A DNA stretch of 64,000 bases, taken from positions 124,001 to 188,000 of the forward strand of contig NW_026570273.1 in assembly GCF_019649055.1 (NCBI RefSeq), in the 5' to 3' direction. Each line of letters begins with the position of its first letter. The stretch's first letter is position 1. The stretch comes from Paramacrobiotus metropolitanus (lineage: Eukaryota; Tardigrada; Eutardigrada; Parachela; Macrobiotidae). Shown in pieces: positions 33,714 through 46,076 of this stretch. Both the position numbers and the translations under genes were made by a program. The notes beneath the pieces are model-generated. The model saw only the letters and a list, made by a program, of their open reading frames with translations, was not told where the DNA came from and did no database searches.

Positions 33714-36700
33714 TTATGGACTTTTCTGAGCTTCCATATGTCTTTGTTCCAGTGCATACAGCTCGCTGCTTTGGCTTTCCACCATCAAACTGCTCAGGGC
33801 GCTTAATGTCAGTACATTCAGCGTCGACACGTCCAGGTCGACCTTTGGATACGCAGCCCATTTAGGTATCATTCTTAGTTGATGCTCGGGAATCCGTGGA
33901 TCACAAAACTGAATGGCGCTTAAGATCTGCGAAAATAGATTTGAGTTTCTGTGGGGAAAAATTAGCTTTACAATTGACTGAATGCGCTCATAAAAAACTA
34001 ACAAAGCACCTAAATGCTACATTCGCGCCAGCCAGCATAAACGCACTCCAAAAGAACTGGCTGATTTCTATAGAAAAAATGCATAAATACTATGTACCCT
34101 TTTGATACGCGCATGGGTGTGCCAGTAATCTGTCTCCCGCGCTACTTCATACAGCCACACAGCAACAACCCCTGAATCGATTGCCGAAGCCGCTGAACCG
34201 GCTTCCACCAGACTCCACAAATCACTCTGCAGATGGAATGATTTTAAATCCAGCACACCAGAGAAGCTTTTACCATTCAGATTATACGGATACGATGCTG
34301 GAAATGCACAGTTTCTCCAGAAGAGAAGATCAATTGCATCAACAGCATCAGCGCAAGCGCAGGAAACACTCTCGACCTCCTCGCCAAAACTTGTTACTGG
34401 GATCCATCTGAAGTTCTTCATAATCAAAACCAAATTTCTCCCCAGATCTCGCGGCAGGCCTTTCCTTAAAGCGCGGATTAATTTTATACAGCCATTGAAG
34501 CTGCTGTGAGAAGCGTTCGCTAAGACGATGCGCGCCGTCGTCGCCGTCATACATTTGCACAGACATTGACCGACCATTCTTTCTGCCGTATCTAGTACCA
34601 GTTTCGTGCCACGGACAGCAAGCGATACCCGAATTTCTATGAAGTGCTCGTCTTGGTTGATCAAAGAGTTCCACAAAGGGCACACTCGGCGGGATTGAAT
34701 GCGGGAAACGGTGTCCAGAAACTGGAGAACCTTTTCCAGAATGTTTAAGGGAAGCAGCTGCGAACCCCCAGGATCCTGTTCAATCGCGAAATCTTGGAAA
34801 GCTCCTTCCATAGCCTCTGTCAGCGGCATCCAACGCGTGCCCAGAAACGTCAACCCATCGGAAAGGCGCTTTCTCAAATCTTGCCGAGCGTTGGCCAAAC
34901 TCTGTGCCTGCAACGAAAGTTTCACAAAAGCACATAAACATTCATGTTAACAAGCGCGTCACTGGTCGAACTCAGTAGGGAATTGACGCATATTTTTTTG
35001 TGTATTGGAGAGTTCGTAAAACATTTTAATGGTCCAGCTTACAGGTACTTAATCACAAAATAACCATTGACGAATTCTTGAAAATTTTTAATTTGCGGCG
35101 CTTCGCTTATATCACAACTGAAAGTTCCACGTGCCGCTAAGATGTCTGCGGAATGAAAACCGCGAATACAGACTGGTCTGCAATCAGGCAGGGCGTAGTC
35201 CTACGTTATAGTTACTTTCAGCGTATTGACCTTTGCAGAAGAAAGCATAGTAGCAATCTGACTATACACAAAATCTAAATTTACTGAATTTTTAGCCTGT
35301 CTACCTGCGCTGATGACGCAGATTCTGAGATTTAGCAGGCCAACGCTTTCTACCAATCATCACAGAAAATTTTCTTTCGTGGCGGTCAATAACAAAGAAG
35401 GTTTACCATAATTGTGTACCATTGTTGTCAAAAGCCAACAGACAGAGATAATGAGATCCAGATGAGTTAAATAAGCTGATCCATACCATACTTTATAGTC
35501 ATCATAGCATCATTGTACAGTAATTAACTTTAGTATTATAATTATTATCTGTACACTGCCTGTACGTGCGTGTGTTATGATTATTATCATGGCGGTATTA
35601 GTGACAGTACTGCAGATACTGCCGGTATTTGTAAAGTCAAAAGGCCGCAGCCCCACTTCCTGTCTACGTCACAGTCAGGAGGCGGCCGATATCGAAACGG
35701 CGGCATATATGTGTTTCAGTATTTACGTGAAATACAGTATGCCATTCTCTTGATCAGCAGTTTTGCCGATGTGTCTGTTTTTGTAATTTGTTGCATTCTT
35801 AGCTAACCTGGTGTAATTTCGAATGACCTTTGAATTGATTTTAAACATTTGAAATGCTTGAGCCATGGTTCCGTGTAACAGCAATCTGTGTTCTTGGCGA
35901 CTAAAGAAATCTCGATTTGGTTCATTAAAATCGCATTTACGCGCACCTAAATGCATTCAAATCATTTGGAATTTTTTTACAGCCATAATTTCCCAACCGG
36001 ATGTTATGCGCATCAATGGTTTCGTGTATTAAGACGTATTTATCCATGTAATACCATAAACCAATGTTGAAAGATAGTGCTGCGGGTGATAGCCCGCCCC
36101 GGAAATGACAATGCAAGGCTGGTAAATTCACATAGAAATTTCGCAAACACCGTTTTGCACTAGTCGCGACGACCGACGTACAGCGATGGGAGAAATCAGT
36201 ATTGCATTATGCGCTTTGATACCCTGTCGTGCTCTACTGCACTTACAATTAGCGTCTACGAATTTAGGTGATTCGGGACTCCAGTGAGTCCAGTCCAGTA
36301 TATTGCAGAAGTGAAGGGTATAATATTGCCACCCCCCCACCCTTGCATATTCAACTAAAACACCTTATGCCGACCTTACCCAGAAATCAGGAGAAACGAC
36401 GCCAAGGGACCGCTGTTTCACTTCAATCTTTATATAGAACAGCGTCTCGTTGACCAAGCGAACAGGCACAATATTACTGCGGTTAAGTTCCTCCTGCCAG
36501 CAGTTCCACAATGGAGCCATAGCTGAACTATTGTGTGCAGGCGCGCGGTGTCCCACCATTGAGCAACGTCCAGCAGAATACTGCCCGGGTAGGATGCGGC
36601 GTTTCGGCAGTTCATCAGACGAAGGTGCGATACGTAACAGATGTGTCGGAATAAACTCGCGAAAGAGTATCGGACCATCTTGCACCTCGACGACGACATA

Positions 36701-37057
36701 GCGGTTGCAGAACAAGCCGGGAACCAGCACTTTCACAGAGCGCCATCTCCACGGTTTATCTGTAGACGTGCGCCCCAGCACCTGGAATTGGATACGAGGT
36801 GTATCCAGTCTTCTCACAACGGCGTCGAGGTCGCGTGATGTTTCATATAACCCTCCTGTCGACGTCAGACATTGGAATACCGCTTGGTCTGTTCCATATT
36901 CCAGAAACTCCAAGTGCTGTTCAGGGCCGCCGAAGTCGACCATTAGACCGTTATCCTTGGTGTCAATGACGTTTCCGTGCTGAATTGTACCATCGGGGTA
37001 CTGTACGTCCACGCAATTTCCTCCGTACACTCCGGATGTTTTAAATATCAAGCTCAT
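33714..37057 (-). CDS. F-box copy D: Agenet/Tudor-like module plus F-box, intact
   Basis: Predicted 566-aa protein. Exon 1 is 37057-36380 (226 codons), exon 2 is 34907-34098 (270 codons), exon 3 is 33926-33714 (70 codons plus TAA). It begins MSLIFKTSGVYGGNCVDV, has the second module around GRTSTDKPWRWRSVKV and ends exon 1 at SPDFW. The F-box in exon 2 reads LLPLNILEKVLQFLDTVS with RRVCPLWNSLI. The tail is ILSAIQFCDPRIP, then LDVSTLNVLTLSALSS and a charged end EQRHMEAQKSP. The donor of intron 2 is AGG|GTACAT, weaker than the GTAATT used by the other copies, so splicing there is less certain. Sequence is nearest to copy A in exon 1. SCF adaptor role is inferred from the F-box. Confidence 0.78.
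34908..36379. other. Intron 1 of copy D
   Basis: About 1.5 kb with no gene recognised. A degraded relative of the GR1-intron foldback family lies near 35830-36060 (shared phrases ACAGCCATAA and CCAACCGGATGTT). The remainder is unassigned. Confidence 0.4.
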
Positions 37058-37540
37058 TTTCAACCATCCAGAAAAGAAACTCGACTCTTGGTAAAATAAT
37101 AACGATAAACTAATAATTTAGGAAAAATTCCACAGTGCCAGGCTACCGCCATCGACCACGCAAATTACCAAATAGTTAATAAATCTTTCTAGCTTGAAGG
37201 AAATACCATTAATATACGGTACTGTCGATACAGCAACATGATTAACTTATCGCTACTCAAATATAGAATGGTGTTTGGATAATATTACCGGACGCACGGC
37301 CGATGTTAATAGGCGTTGCCCAGTGGAACTCTTTTATGCTTGTGCTAAGCACAGCAAGAGTGCAATAGCAATCGTCGTGGCTCACAGGATCAAGCGAGGC
37401 AGGTTGCTGCGTCTATACGGTGGAGAGGGAAAAATGCACAAAGACGGACACCGGACAGTAAAGTACGTCAGCAACTTTCCTGGCATCAAGCCCAACAGAG
37501 ACAGACACGGAAGATAGAAAATCATATTATCACTCTGGCT

Positions 37541-37710
37541 GTTCAGTATAAACAGCTTGGACCGAAAGGAATGTGATGCCCGCAGCACCAATCGTACCCA
37601 GCGAGAAGGCAGGCTGGCAGGGAGATCAGTCAAAGCAGAGCATTTTTGAGAATTATGTTTCCTATCCACTTGCCAAGAATTCTCTGAGCCTCAACGTCTT
37701 GCCGCTTGCG
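37541..37710 (-). promoter_or_regulatory. Conserved upstream block, copy D
   Basis: About 500 bp upstream of the copy D start. Shares CTTGGACCGAAAGGAAT, CAGCACCAATCG, TCAAAGCAGAGC and AAGAATTCTCTGAGCCTC with the other copies. The GGAAGAAAGTGAG part is replaced. Confidence 0.35.
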
Positions 37711-40700
37711 CTGCTAGGGTAGGTGGGTTAGCAAGCACTTCCTGTGTAGATCTGGTGCTTGCGCTGTCTTATCTGATGATTATTTCGGCAAGATGTATAA
37801 GGTAGAACCTGGTGCTGAGTGAAGCTGAAGTTGAGCAGTACAAAAATTCAGTACTTTTCGGCATGTTTTCGTCAAAGGCATCAAGTTGTAATTAAGAGCG
37901 CAAACGTGTGTCACGACCTACAGCCTCAACCGTTTGGAATTTTTCAAAACGGATTGCACATTCTCTTGCCAGTTTTTTATGCTTCTCTCTGCTCTTTATC
38001 GATTTGATAAGAAATTATGACTTTTGCATAAGTGGAATTATGAATATGAGTGAGCCTTATATAAGTCAGAGCAGCAGTCGAAGTGAGTGCGGTTGTAGGC
38101 CGCAGACAGACTGTCGCTACCGCGCTGCCTGCCTAGTCTCTATGTATACATGCCCGATTGAAACCACATTTTCTCTACTTTACTCGACTCCGATGTTTTC
38201 TTGGAATTTCAAAAAACAAACTGCAGATTCAGAATCAGCGCAAAATTTACTATGGCTTTCTGTCTGTAAAAAGTTTGTAGCCCTAATGGATCGTGCGAAA
38301 ATCACTGCCACACGTATACAACTTGATGGCCGTTTTGGCCATTGTATTCTTTTGTCTTTCCAGAAATGCTAACGAGGTGTGACGGCAAAAAAAGTACGGG
38401 GATGCACGCAGTCGAACCGACAGTAAATATTTTCAGCGAGACAAACCGAAAACCACGCACAGAGGCAAATTATTTTTTCACATAACAGCCACCACTGAAA
38501 GGGAGGTATCATTTGCCGTTTTTTTTGCGTAATACAGGTGACAGTCATCCGTGTTTAAATTTGTATCATTTTAAGTAGTATTACGCGAATGCACGTTTGG
38601 AAAGTTTGATCACAGATCAATGATTAAAAACATCTAAGATGCAGTGCCGCACTTTGTAAAGCAAATTCAGTCTGTCACAACTCAACCCTTATTAAATTCC
38701 GTTTCTTTTATGCAGCAAAACGCCGCTATTTCAATTTAAAGAGACACTGCATAAGCGATGCTTTTTTTGAAAGTTTTGTAAACAAAGTCGAAGCAACTAA
38801 AGCAAAAAGGCAAAACACCGCTTGCTCTCATCCATTTAAAAAAATCTTTTCTGGTCACACATACCACAGGCTTCTCCCATTAAATTGGTGCCATAATAAT
38901 ATTTAGATTGCAGATGCGCACGATGATTTTAATTACTAGATACTCTAATGTGGGCGAAATCAATCGCAGCCGAAGTTAACGGCGGTCGGAAAAGGTTGAC
39001 CGAAGTGAGCAAGGCCGAATTGCAAAGCTGCTAATGTGATCGGCAGCCGCCATATGGCTAAAAAGACAAACAGTAAACCCACTTCCGGTGGCCGGAAAAA
39101 AAAACATTTGTGTATATGCATGCCGCATGCGTAAATGATTTTATACAAAACATCCGTGCAATAGCGCCGCAAAAATCACTGAAGCATAGCGATCGGAATT
39201 TTTAGTAATTTCATTTCCACCAGCAAATACTACTAAATATCTACTAATTTCAATCTGAAAAAGCAGTACACGTGAAAAGAAACGTGCCGCCTTCGCGTTT
39301 CTTGTTAATTTCTTTAAACTAAAATCGTTTTTAAAGAAAAACGTAAATTCACTGCACTGAAATTTTCTGAAATATCGCTGTGGTGTTTTTGGGCTACCAA
39401 TAAAGTAATGCAGTAATGTCTGAATGGCCAGGTTAAGACTTTGCTGTTACAGGGACTAATAAACTGCCATTTAACTGCAATTACGTATCTGTATTCTTAG
39501 CTGATGCAGTACGGGTAATAACAAAATTGACTTCCAGTTCAGACTTGCAACTGTTGTTAATTGGCAGTAATTCAATATCAACAACCTCGAAAACTGAAAT
39601 TGTGAATTACCTTAAACGTACAGCTACAATTTGGGGATAAATGGTCGCAATTGCGCCACATTTGCCCATGTTACGGCTTAAAGGAAGTGACCATTTACAT
39701 GGAAACAGATTCTTGTACACGTACTGTACTGAAAACATACCGATTGCGGACGACGGGTGTTATATTTCCAGATGCGGTGCCTTGTACATATATCTGTAAA
39801 GTATAATTCATGCCTGTAGAAAGCACAAGTTGCAGCTAATTGTTTGTGTGCTACTTGATCTGCGCCTAGAACGCCTGTTTTCACAACGGAGAACACGTTT
39901 ACAGGACTGCGAGTTTGCTTAAAATACCGTACAACCAACAGTTATAATGACTGATTAAAATTTAATCAACAACAACATCTATATCAACAATATCTGCTAA
40001 TTGTGCCGACGGGTGCCAGCAACTGGGTGGGCAAAATTTACGGCGGACGTTGAGGACGTTTTAAGGGCCACAACCTCCGCCGGACGTCTGAGATATCCGA
40101 ACATTTTGGACGATTACAGGCGTCCATGGATTTCTTCTCGAGGTCAGGTATATTAACAAAACTGGGAATACGGTAAGATAATTTAAGGCAAATTCAAATC
40201 TCATCGACCACAGTGCACCAGAATTATCTACTGGCACGATAATGGAAAAGGTCTTGAGCATAAGGGTTTTCACTTTTACCATAGGTATACTGTCGAAAGG
40301 AAGTTTTTCCCAACAGCAACCGTGAATACAGTATAATTGCGTTCGTTACTTGTTGGTTCTAGAAGCTTTACTGAGCAGATATTACGAATAGTCACTGGAG
40401 CCATGGAAACGGACCTGTTGTGCGCGCGTGTCACCCGGTTAATGGTTTACGATCAAAGATGCCACATAAAACTTTCTTCAGAAGTCCGACAAAGGTTTAC
40501 GCGCCGTAAACCTTTCTCCCGAGCTGCACTCACCTTTTTGCCGGCAAAACCTCTGATGCGAAAACCTGTGATGCCGAACCACTGATGGCGTTGTACGATG
40601 GACAAAGCCGCTGTTGTGTACATACAGGTCATTTCTCTTCTCGAATATCGCTAGCAACTGATACAACTGAAAGCAAGGGTAAAACCAACGAGGTATTCGA

Positions 40701-40844
40701 ATCCTACAGAATGACATTCGAATCCAAGTAACTGCTTTCTTTGGAAGAACCGAAACAGAGAGGGATGACAGGACAGCAAGGCAAAAAATTATGGGCACAT
40801 CATGATGAACAGCCAAATGCGCACCCGGACAATTGGGAGTGTGA

Positions 40845-41625
40845 CATTTCGACGCAATCAAATTCGACACGCGACTGTTGGCCGCGTAGAAATTTCGCCG
40901 TAGGACATTTTGACGCTGAAACGCTTCGGTTTGGGACATTCTACTTTGAGACTTTTCAACTTTGCGCGACATTTTGACGTCAGACGTCTGGCCGCGGACA
41001 GTTCGCCGCAAGCAAATTCGATGCGCCTAGTTTTCCCAGGGTTTCTCGGCTACTTCCAAGGATTTCATAGGTTTTCTCAGGTTTTATTAGGTGTTCTTAG
41101 GTATTCTTTGGTTTCTTAGGTTTTCTCAGGTTTTCTAAGATTTTCTTTGGTTTCTATAGTTTTTTTAGGTTTCATATTTGTGATGTCCTGGTAACCCATG
41201 ACTTTGTGCTTGTAATTATAATCTTGACCATCGGTTTACATGTATTTATAACTATCACAAAATCAGTCAATAAATATGCGAGCGAGAGTTCACGACAATA
41301 TTTTTCCTGGATTCCTTACATCTGTTTTCTTGGGTATTTTTTATGTTTTCGTAGGTTTTCTCTACAGTTTTAACACGTCAAATAAAAATTTGACCGTCAA
41401 AGGATTGTTTTTTCGCGAAACAGCCTCGCCGAGAAATGTCTCGGCGCCGAAACGGGCTTACGACGAAATGCCCGGCGGCATGACGCCCTTCCGGTTAAAT
41501 GTCCCGCGACGAAGCGTCGCGAGGCGTTTTGACCCTGCGGCGAAATGTCTGCGACCAAAAGTTCTGCGACGAGTTGTCGGCGGCGAAATGTCGTGGTGCC
41601 GCAAAATTAGGCCAAACAATTACAA
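40845..41625. repeat. Degenerate satellite in inverted halves around TTAGGTTTTC-type tandem repeats
   Basis: Left half (about 40845-41020) is full of GACATTTYGACG-like words; right half (about 41405-41625) has the reverse word CGRCGAAATGTC. Between them, about 41045-41170, runs a tandem of a roughly 10-nt unit close to TTAGGTTTTC with variants TCAGGTTTTC and TTTGGTTTCT. No coding function is evident; the long frames here follow from repeat structure. Confidence 0.55.
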
Positions 41626-42099
41626 CTCCTTGAGAGAAACGCCCACTCACGCAGTAAACAGTAAATATTCGTAGTTACAAATTTACAATTACTTACTAGT
41701 ACTAGTAAATACTACTCTATTGCTTACAATAGATATGGGCACAGGCACTGGAAAGGAATATCCGATTTTATTCATTCGGATCTGGATTTGGATAACGTCG
41801 CACAATATGCTTTGTGAATTCAGGCAAATTGATGGGTGCGCTAAATTTTATATAATTTCATAAATAAATTTATTTTTTATTCATATTCATTCATAGCATA
41901 AATGTTTGATGGGTCCGCTAATTGTATTTCATAATTTGCGCTAGTATCATGAAGTTTTCTAGGGCTTTTGAACAAAATACATGTCCGCTCAAGTTTTTGT
42001 ACTCTATTTCCACACAGTCTCCTGTCTCCGACAACTTCGGCTTCCGCGCCTTACCACTCTGTACATACTGTTTGCATTACTAATATGAATCAGTTATAT

Positions 42100-42530
42100 G
42101 AAGAAACAGTATTTTTTTCTCTGGTTTTATTAATTCTTAATTTGAAAAAATGGTAGAACATGTTGGTCTGGTATAAAAACAACCTTAATGATTGTGCGCG
42201 GTTGCTGTCCATAATCGAAGACGGTCAGTTAATAAAACCAGAGAAAAAAAATACTTGACACTTATGTAGCCAAATGGCTTGTACACACAAACATCAGAAT
42301 CGGTTGTACGCGCAATTTTGGTTGATGGAGTCGTAAGTAAAATAGGCTTCGAAAGGTTTAATCGGTAACAGATGACAGGTGCACCAAAAGTCCTATTATG
42401 TACTGACCGTCTTCGATTATGGACAGCAACCGCGCACAATCATTAAGGTTGTTTTTATACCAGACCAACATGTTCTACCATTTTTTCAAATTAAGAATTA
42501 ATAAAACCAGAGAAAAAATACTGTTTCTTC
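42100..42530. mobile_element. Palindromic element with 130-bp near-perfect arms
   Basis: Arms 42100-42229 and 42401-42530 are reverse complements (for example AATGATTGTGCGCGGTTGCT on the left). The inner sequence has GGTGCACCAAAAGTCC, matching the GGTGTACCAAAAGTCT word of the GR1-intron foldback, so the two belong to one family. Half-copies occur near 12880-13020 and 23540-23680. No transposase. Confidence 0.7.
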
Positions 42531-43952
42531 TTTTATGTGCATTTTTGTGCAAAACTGGGAGAAGGTCAGCTCATATTGACGGTGGACACGTTGCCACGCC
42601 CGCTTTCGTGTAAAATTTTAATTTAGAAATCTTACTTCACTCATACTTTTCCAGTTTGTTGATTTCCCAATCCGTTTTTCGCACAGAAGTACTATTTAGA
42701 GCATTTGGCTGTCAATAAAACAATCAAAAAAGCGCTTGCTCTGTATATAATTCAGTTCCAAACAAAATGTTCTCCGTCACCTGAAGGGCACCGCAACACG
42801 CCGGACGCCGCTTGAAGGATCACGCCGGCTGAAATACTTAGCTAGACGCTCACATGACAGGGTGCCGGACAGGACTAAGCACAGTAATTCGGTAATATAT
42901 TGTTGAGGCCGAAAGCGACACGCCTACTTCCGGTGTCACGTCAGCACAAGGCAAGCCATCCAGCAGCACAATTTCCGGTTTCCTGCTTTTCGGGATCTTA
43001 AATTCTGTACGTCAGAAAAACTCTATCTGTAACCGACCCAAAGCACTTCAGTAACTGCAGAGTAATCAATTTATTGAAAGAGTGTGGACGAAAATTTCTT
43101 TCACGAATTTTTCATACAGATTTTCTATTGTCATGGAACGTATTTTAACATCTTGCCAAGAGCAGTTTTAAGTTTGTTAAAAAAAACTGTAAAGATTGGC
43201 TTTTTGTTTTCTTATTTATGCTGTACAAATTGAGGGGCAAACACCAAACAATATGAAAATGTTATGTGCTTTGCGAAATACAAGCAAGAAGTTGGATAAA
43301 AATTAGAAATTTTTTGAAGAAAATCACAGGAGAGACTGGCAGAAACCGCCAAAATTCTTTTTGGCGAAAATCTTCAGTGTAATCGAATATGACCTAAATT
43401 AATTTTTTTTACTAATTATTTAATGGATGGTCTTAGTAAAAAAATGGTAAACTGAATGAGTTTGAGGAAAAAGAGAAAAATAGAACTTGCTACGCCCTTT
43501 GTACATGTTTTCCGTATATGGCTTTGCGTTCGAGGTTAGTACGAGTATAAACAGCGAAATTTTGGCACGTCACAGTAATTAGTGGCCATTATTCCTAAGA
43601 GACCAGTAGGTAACTTCCGCTTCCTGTTTTTACCAAAATAGTCCTTCGAAGAATACTTCGAAAAAATTTATTAATTAAGCGATGCTGAGGCGTTTTCGGA
43701 AGCAACAAATTTATTGCACACCTGGAGATTACGGGTTTAGAAATTCGAATATTCATTATGCAACACGTTACATTAGTTATATATAACCGCAAGTAAGCAT
43801 TAAGGCACAAAACTCACTCCACTGTTAAAACCTTTCACCCGTGCTCAGAAATATAGGTAATACAAAACCTTGCACAGGTGCACTGCGGTACCCTTACCAC
43901 TCAAGCTAAGCTGGTACAAACTGATTTCCGTAAAAACATTAACTGACAACCT

Positions 43953-46076
43953 TTATAGAAACCCTGCCGATGGCATTGACTGGCCTTCCCGAGATCTCAT
44001 CTGCTCTTGCTCCAGTTCATGCAGCTCCGTCATTTGACTTTCCACCATTAAACTACTGAGCGCGTTTAACGTCAGTGCGTTCAGCGTCGATAAGTCCAGA
44101 TCGATCACTGAATATACATTCCAGCTGCGATCAAATTTAAGTTGATCCGCAGGAATTCGTGGATCAGAGCTCTGCAAGTCGCTTACAATCTGCAAAAATA
44201 AGTTCGATCTTCTGTAGCAACTAAGACGCACTGACAAAATGCTAGCTCGACTTCATGACGGGTCGATATCGTATACGCCCTACTAAGTGACGCTGTACGA
44301 ATTTTCATCGAGGAAATGGCGGGCTACCCCCACAAACTTAACCGTACCCGGATGAACTGTCAGACGTGTATATAATTGTTCACAAACAATTCATGTCGTG
44401 ATTATAGATAATTACCTTTTTGATACGCCTACTGGTGTAATAACAATTCGCTACCTCCGGAAGCCACAAAGCAAGAACACCAGAATCGACTGCCGGAGCC
44501 GGTAAACTTGCTTCAACCATGCTCCACAAATCACGCAGCATCCTATAGTCACTGGACGATTTCAAATCAAACCCACCAGAGAAGATTTTTTCGTTCAGAT
44601 TGTATGGGTACGATGCTGAAAATACACAGTTTCTCCACATGATAAGGTCCACTGCATCAGCGGCTTCAGCGCAAGCGGAGGTGATACTGACGCTCTCCTC
44701 GCCGAAGGTCGTTGCAGGGTCCCACACGAACTCGTTGATCATCACCACCAAATTCTTTCCCGACTTTTGTAGCATGCCTTCCTTTAGAGCGGAAATCCAT
44801 CGCATAAAGTCTTGTAAACTGCTGTGAGAAGCATTCGATATGACGATGCCTTCCGTCGTCGCCGTCATGAATTTAACCAAACACTGACCGGCCAACAGCG
44901 CTGCTTTATTTACTGCTACCTTCGTGCCACGGGCAGCAAACGACAGCCGTATTTCCTTGGAGTGCTCTCCCTGATTTATTAAAGCATTCCATACTGGGCA
45001 CACACGACGATATTGCATGCGAGGGATGGTGTCCAGAAACTGGAAGACTTGTTTGAGAATATTTATGGGCAGCAGCTGAAAATCGGTTGGATCTTGTTCA
45101 ATCGCGAGACCTTGGAAGGCTTCGTCCATAGCTTCCGTCAGCGGCAGCCAATGCGTGCCGGAAAACGTCAACCCCTTCGAAAGACGTTTTTTCAAATCTT
45201 CCCTTGCATTTGTCAAACTCTGTACCTGCAATGAAAGTTTAAGTTGACAGGATAGTTAGATGCGTCGTTTTCAATTTATCTTCCGCAAACAAGCCATTCT
45301 TTGTTTGATATTAGCGTTAGCTGTACCTACGAATATTCGTTTTCGCTTAGTAAATTATTGAAAACTCAATTATTTTTGACTTACCCTCCATATTCGTCAT
45401 ATGCTAACCTTACCAGAAAATCAGGAGCAGCGACGTCGTGGGATCGTTGTCCGATCTGTATATAGAACAGCGTCTCGTTGAGCACACGGACTGGCACAAT
45501 ATTACTGCGGTTAAGTTCCTCCTGCCAGCAATTCCACAATGCAGTCATAGCTGGATTGTTGTGTAAAGGTGCGCTATGTCCCAACATTGAACACCGCCCA
45601 GCAGAAAAATGCCCGGATACAACTCGGCGCCACTCCAGTTCGCCGGATGAAGGCACGGTACGCAGCAAATGTGCCGGAATAACTTCGTGAAGGATGGTTG
45701 GACCACCCAGCACCTCAACGCCAACATAGCGGTTGTAGAGCCACCAGGGAACCAGCAAGTTTACTGAATGCCACCTCCACGGTTCGTCGGTCGACATGCG
45801 CCCCACCACTTGGTACTGGAAACCACGCGTATGTAATTTGTTCCCAGCTGCAGCGTAGTCGTTAGACGATACTTCTGTTGACTTCAAACAATGGAAGACC
45901 TTCCATTCCGTTCCATACTCCACAAACTCCCAGTGCTTTTCACGGCCTCCGAAGTCAATAATCAGACCGTTGCTCTTGACATCAATGACGTTTCCGTGCT
46001 GGAGTGTGCCATCCGGTGACTGTACGTCCACGCCGTTCCCTCCGTACACTCCGGATGTTTTAAAGATAAAGCGCAT
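43953..46076 (-). CDS. F-box copy E: Agenet/Tudor-like module plus F-box, most compact copy
   Basis: Predicted 569-aa protein and the best reference for the family because its introns are short (188 and 226 bp). Exon 1 is 46076-45414 (221 codons), exon 2 is 45225-44416 (270), exon 3 is 44189-43953 (78 plus stop). All junctions are phase 0: CTG|GTAAGG, TGCAG|GTACAG, AAG|GTAATT, TGCAG|ATTGTA. First module VDVQSPDGTLQHGNVIDV with LIIDFGG; second module VVGRMSTDEPWRW followed by EVIPAHLLRTVPSS, compared with the FMRP Agenet pair. F-box LLPINILKQVFQFLDTIP, RRVCPVWNALI. Downstream of the F-box are alternating short hydrophobic blocks (IVISNASHSSL, LWSMVEASLP) that could be degenerate repeats. The tail is VSDLQSSDPRIP then STLNALTLNALSSLMVESQ and an acidic ELEQEQM end. 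SCF adaptor function is inferred. Confidence 0.82.

Larger units (their letters stand above)
37058..43952. other. Intergenic between F-box copies D and E
   Basis: Longest gene-free stretch inside the array. Contents: conserved upstream block of D (37541-37710); a block at about 38930-39310 repeated at 10830-11200; a block at 40040-40450 with a diverged counterpart at 48500-48850; a degenerate satellite (40845-41625); a palindromic element (42100-42530); and from about 42650 to 43952 the downstream duplication shared with B and C, with an AATAAA on the minus strand near 43708. No protein gene recognised. Confidence 0.5.

Noticed and set aside
40478-41011. 177-codon minus-strand gene
   Set aside because: The open frame is a by-product of repeated CGAAATGTC-type words and has no domain resemblance.
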